Part shown: positions 6,440-8,267 of the stretch, piece by piece
How positions within the stretch are numbered: the stretch's first letter is position 1
Layout: the number at the start of each line of letters is the position of its first letter
DNA from: Planctomycetota bacterium
GTDB taxonomy: Bacteria; Planctomycetota; UBA8108; UBA1146; JAJFFE01
Length of the DNA: 8,267 nucleotides
Direction: 5' to 3'
NCBI GenBank assembly: GCA_020425835.1
Contig: JAGQRC010000116.1
Coordinates: forward strand, 1-8,267
Made by a program: the position numbers and the translations under genes
The notes under the pieces: model-generated
The model's database searches: none
Told to the model about the DNA's origin: nothing
The model's input: the letters and a program-made list of their open reading frames with translations, nothing else

Positions 6440-7132
6440 TCAGTTCACGAGCGTGAACGTCCCGTTGTTCTGGGCGGCGATCTGCTGGAAGCAGACAATG
6501 CCGTCACTGCTCGCCGAGATGTAGAGCGTATGGACGGGGAGGTTCTGGAAGTTGGCGGAGTTGATGTCGCCTTGAACCGCCGAGCAGTTTCCCGAGACGG
6601 AGCAGCTGGGGACGCCGTCCCCGAGGATCAGGACTTGTCGACGGCGCTTCGAGCACTGGTTGGCGATGTTGATCGTCTGGACCGCTGCGGGGCCGAGGCA
6701 GGTTCCACCCGCCGCCTGGAGGCTGCTGACCCAGCTCGTGGCGTTGCCCTTGTTGCCGGCGTTCGCGCGTCGCGGCTGGTAGCTCCAGACGAGGTTGTTA
6801 TCGGAGAAGGCGACCATGCTGAACTCGGCTCGCGCCGACAGCTCGCCAATGGACTGGGTCATCTCGGACTTCAGCGTCCCGATCTCACCGCCCCAACCCA
6901 TGCTGCAGGACTTGTCGAGACACCAGAAGAAAGCGTCACCTTCGTACTCAGCACCATAGAAGGTAATGCTCTCGGGCGCGTCTTCGTCATCTTCGTCGTC
7001 GCCCGCGCCGCCGCTCGGGAGGTCGAGTGGGCGCTTCGGCCCATTGCCGTTGCCACCCCCGTCTTGCGCCACAATCCAGGAACAGGTACCCGCGATCGTG
7101 CCGAGGACGATCAGGACTGCCACCAAGCGCAT
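6440..7132 (-). CDS. Secreted VWA-domain protein, copy 2
   Basis: The 230-residue product is a tandem paralogue of the next gene downstream. It has a signal peptide (about 1-22, ending AQ), a Gly/Asn then Asp/Glu-rich linker (25-53), and a VWA domain with a complete metal site: D73-K-S75-C-S77, T144 and D172. The block from the acidic linker through the first metal motif (ESITFYG.EYEGDAFFWC) is nearly identical in both copies, while the signal peptides and C-terminal halves differ more. It keeps the four shared Cys (C71, C76, C145, C177) and adds C160, C183 and C214. GGGAG at 7139-7143 lies six bases before the ATG and is not in an obvious hairpin, unlike copy 1. It ends in its own terminator, so it is probably monocistronic. 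Likely periplasmic or extracellular; partner unknown. Confidence 0.87.
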   Translation of the reverse strand: MRLVAVLIVLGTIAGTCSWIVAQDGGGNGNGPKRPLDLPSGGAGDDEDDEDAPESITFYGAEYEGDAFFWCLDKSCSMGWGGEIGTLKSEMTQSIGELSARAEFSMVAFSDNNLVWSYQPRRANAGNKGNATSWVSSLQAAGGTCLGPAAVQTINIANQCSKRRRQVLILGDGVPSCSVSGNCSAVQGDINSANFQNLPVHTLYISASSDGIVCFQQIAAQNNGTFTLVN

Positions 7133-7281
7133 TGCTCACTCCCTCACTTTTTCTTTCCCGTCGACCCAAATCCGAAATCGCCGAGGCGGCGACTTCTCCG
7201 TGCTGAACGACTTCCCCAGTGTCCGCACAAGAGAATGGACGAGATCGATCTCACGATCCCGTGCAGTGAATTTGGCTGGCC

Positions 7282-7318
7282 TCGAGACCCACAGGAAAAC
7301 CCTCGACCCAGGTCTCGA
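7282..7318. repeat. Inverted repeat TCGAGACC / GGTCTCGA upstream of mogA
   Basis: Perfect 8-base arms at 7282-7289 and 7311-7318 are separated by 21 bases, 131 bases before the mogA start. Arm centres are 29 bases apart. It may be a protein-binding pair or the base of a leader RNA stem; the palindrome alone does not decide. Confidence 0.45.
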
Positions 7319-7342
7319 CGGTGCCGAGGATAACGGCCGAAG

Positions 7343-7375
7343 CCGGTTCCGAAAACATGGATTGCCCAGAACCGG
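7343..7375. repeat. Inverted repeat CCGGTTC / GAACCGG upstream of mogA
   Basis: Perfect 7-base arms at 7343-7349 and 7369-7375 are separated by 19 bases containing an A-rich stretch. It lies 73 bases before the mogA start, on the mogA side of the divergent region. No T tract follows. Confidence 0.4.
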
Positions 7376-7448
7376 GGACCGAGTCGAGTCGACCCGGAGC
7401 GAACCGCGCCGCGGGCAAACACCGCAAGAGTCAACAAGGAAAGACCTT

Positions 7449-7964
7449 ATGACCGACCCCGTCGTTGGAGTGGTCACGATCTCCGATCGAGCAGCCGGCG
7501 GCACCTACGTGGACCGGAGCGGCCCCGAGCTGATCCGCGTGCTCGACGAGTGCCTCGAGGGCCCATGGCGCGCCGAGTCGCGGGTGATCCCCGACGAGCA
7601 GCCGACGATCGAGACGACGATTCGAGAACTCGCCGGCCTCGGAGCCTCCCTCGTCGTGACGACCGGTGGGACCGGTCCGGGCCCGCGGGATGTCACCCCC
7701 GAGGCCGTAGCGGCAGTCTGCACTCGGATCTTCCCGGGGTTCGGGGAGCGAATGAGAGCGGCGGCGGCGGACCGCGTCCCGACCGCGATCCTCTCGCGTC
7801 AGATCGCCGGCGCCATCGGGTCGACGCTGGTCATCGCGCTCCCGGGAAGCCCGAAGGCTATCGCAGAGTGCCTGGACGCGGTGTTCCCGGCGATCCCCCA
7901 CTGCGTCGAACTCCTCGGGGGATCCCCGCTCCGGGTGAAACGCCGGATCGACCCCGGCCACTGA
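7449..7964 (+). CDS. mogA: Molybdopterin adenylyltransferase (MogA type)
   Basis: The 171-residue product starts at the ATG at 7449, with AAGGAAAG (7436-7443) well placed upstream; the frame is open further upstream without a better start. Family signatures are clear: GVVTISDRA near the N-terminus (7-15), TTGGTGPGPRDVTPEA (71-86), PGFGERMR (96-103), PTAILSRQ (111-118) and LPGSPKAIAECL (131-142). D49 and D81 correspond to the two acidic residues considered important in Escherichia coli MogA. The enzyme adenylylates molybdopterin with ATP, preparing it for molybdate insertion in molybdenum cofactor synthesis in the cytoplasm. The PGFGE and SRQ blocks favour MogA over MoaB, but the two are close. 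It stands alone: no other cofactor-synthesis or molybdoenzyme gene is visible. Confidence 0.93.
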   Translation: MTDPVVGVVTISDRAAGGTYVDRSGPELIRVLDECLEGPWRAESRVIPDEQPTIETTIRELAGLGASLVVTTGGTGPGPRDVTPEAVAAVCTRIFPGFGERMRAAAADRVPTAILSRQIAGAIGSTLVIALPGSPKAIAECLDAVFPAIPHCVELLGGSPLRVKRRIDPGH

Positions 7965-8017
7965 TCCCCTTGCGCAGACAACCCTGCCGGACAGGGACGC
8001 CAGCCCGGACTGATGGA

Positions 8018-8180
8018 GCAGTCCGTTGAAAGACTGCCTTCGAGGCGAGAGTCCGAGATTTCAAGGCCAGTACTTCCGGCGAAACGCAGTCGTATTGGCT
8101 CATACGTCGAGTTTCGACGGGTGTGCTGGGCGCAGGAAGCTCGGGTTCTCGGCGGGAATGGGTTTTCAACGGGCTCCTAG
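8018..8180 (-). repeat. Palindromic repeat, copy 2, with a long interior
   Basis: Bases 8020-8031 pair with 8164-8175 (12 pairs including one T-G), bounding 132 bases. On the - strand the element reads AGCCCGTTGAAAAC, then the interior, then TTTCAACGGACT, the same arm order as copy 1 on the + strand. Local hairpins lie inside: GCAGTC / GACTGC at 8018-8023 and 8032-8037, and CGTCGA / TCGACG at 8105-8119 with a 3-base loop. The - strand start of the element supplies the TAG stop of the glycosyltransferase-like gene (CTAG at 8177-8180). No target-site duplication or coding frame is evident. Between mogA and this element is only a short CCCTG / CAGGG hairpin (7982-7996) with no T tract. Confidence 0.6.
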
Positions 8181-8267
8181 TCTCGGGCGCCCACCGATCG
8201 GTAGAAGGACTCGTACCGGTCCACGATAGCGTCGCGGTCGAACGATTCCACGGCTCGGCGACGGGCG
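8177..8267 (-). CDS. C-terminal end of a probable family 4 glycosyltransferase (partial)
   Basis: On the - strand a frame open from the window edge gives 29 residues ending at TAG (8179-8177): ARRRAVESFDRDAIVDRY followed by ESFYRSVGARD. This resembles the typical C-terminal end of GT4-type glycosyltransferases, where a basic helix with A..RF....IV.RYE.LYR closes the protein. The fragment is far too short to prove the family, and most of the gene lies to the right of the window. The stop codon falls within the CTAG at the edge of the palindromic repeat. Confidence 0.5.
   Translation of the reverse strand, partial: ARRRAVESFDRDAIVDRYESFYRSVGARD

Larger units (their letters stand above)
7133..7448. 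other. Divergent intergenic region between VWA copy 2 and mogA
   Basis: This 316-base stretch must hold the promoters of both divergent genes. I see no convincing -35/-10 pair on either strand and no gene. It contains two separate inverted repeats, listed on their own. Its base composition is more A-rich near 7350 and near 7430 than the flanking genes. Confidence 0.6.

Noticed and set aside
5275..7333. Long + strand frames antisense to both VWA genes whose translations resemble each other
   Set aside because: The similarity follows automatically from the duplicated VWA genes on the other strand; the translations have no recognisable domain or signal.
7133..7448. Molybdenum cofactor riboswitch upstream of mogA
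   Set aside because: The two inverted repeats do not let me match the known Moco motif by eye; without a covariance search the call is not supported.
7982..7996. Terminator of mogA (CCCTG / CAGGG hairpin)
   Set aside because: Only five pairs and no T tract; too weak to annotate as a terminator.
8018..8180. Miniature transposable element (MITE)
   Set aside because: Inverted termini exist, but no target-site duplication is visible and copy 1 has only a 16-base interior, so a mobile-element label is not justified.

Overview
The window is 8.3 kb of GC-rich bacterial DNA with tightly packed genes, clear Shine-Dalgarno sites and some GTG and TTG starts. No rRNA, tRNA, IS element or CRISPR array is visible. 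The gene set is an SMC/RecN-like ATPase, a low-molecular-weight phosphatase, PilZ, M48, secreted VWA proteins, a DUF1015-like protein, MogA and a glycosyltransferase tail. It suits a Gram-negative-type, high-GC lineage such as Planctomycetota or Myxococcota, but this is a guess from general character and no marker gene settles it.

Left part, + strand (1-4240). The window opens inside a large coiled-coil ABC-type ATPase gene. Its stop overlaps the start of a low-molecular-weight protein tyrosine phosphatase (ATGA overlap). After a 272-base gap comes a single-domain PilZ protein. Two consecutive palindromes (2634-2680 and 2690-2740) fill most of the gap before an M48-type membrane metalloprotease that starts at TTG.

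Middle part, - strand (4230-7132). Reading right to left, there are two paralogous secreted von Willebrand factor A (VWA) proteins followed by a divergent DUF1015-like protein. VWA copy 2 (6440-7132) ends in a good intrinsic terminator, so VWA copy 1 (5479-6162) needs its own promoter. Copy 1 probably forms an operon with the DUF1015-like gene 28 bases downstream. The Shine-Dalgarno of copy 1 lies in one arm of a strong hairpin, which suggests translational control. The DUF1015-like gene converges on the M48 gene with an 11-base overlap of coding ends.

Right part. A 316-base gap with two inverted repeats separates the divergent VWA copy 2 and a MogA-type molybdopterin adenylyltransferase (7449-7964, +). 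A 156-base stretch bounded by inverted repeats follows. The last 91 bases hold the C-terminal end of a - strand gene that looks like a family 4 glycosyltransferase.

The observations most worth following are: (i) the tandem VWA pair with cysteines built into the metal-binding site, next to a DUF1015-like protein without the family's usual His-His-Arg-Tyr motif; (ii) the hairpin covering the Shine-Dalgarno of VWA copy 1; and (iii) a palindromic repeat with asymmetric arms seen twice, each time downstream of a gene and in the same orientation relative to it.
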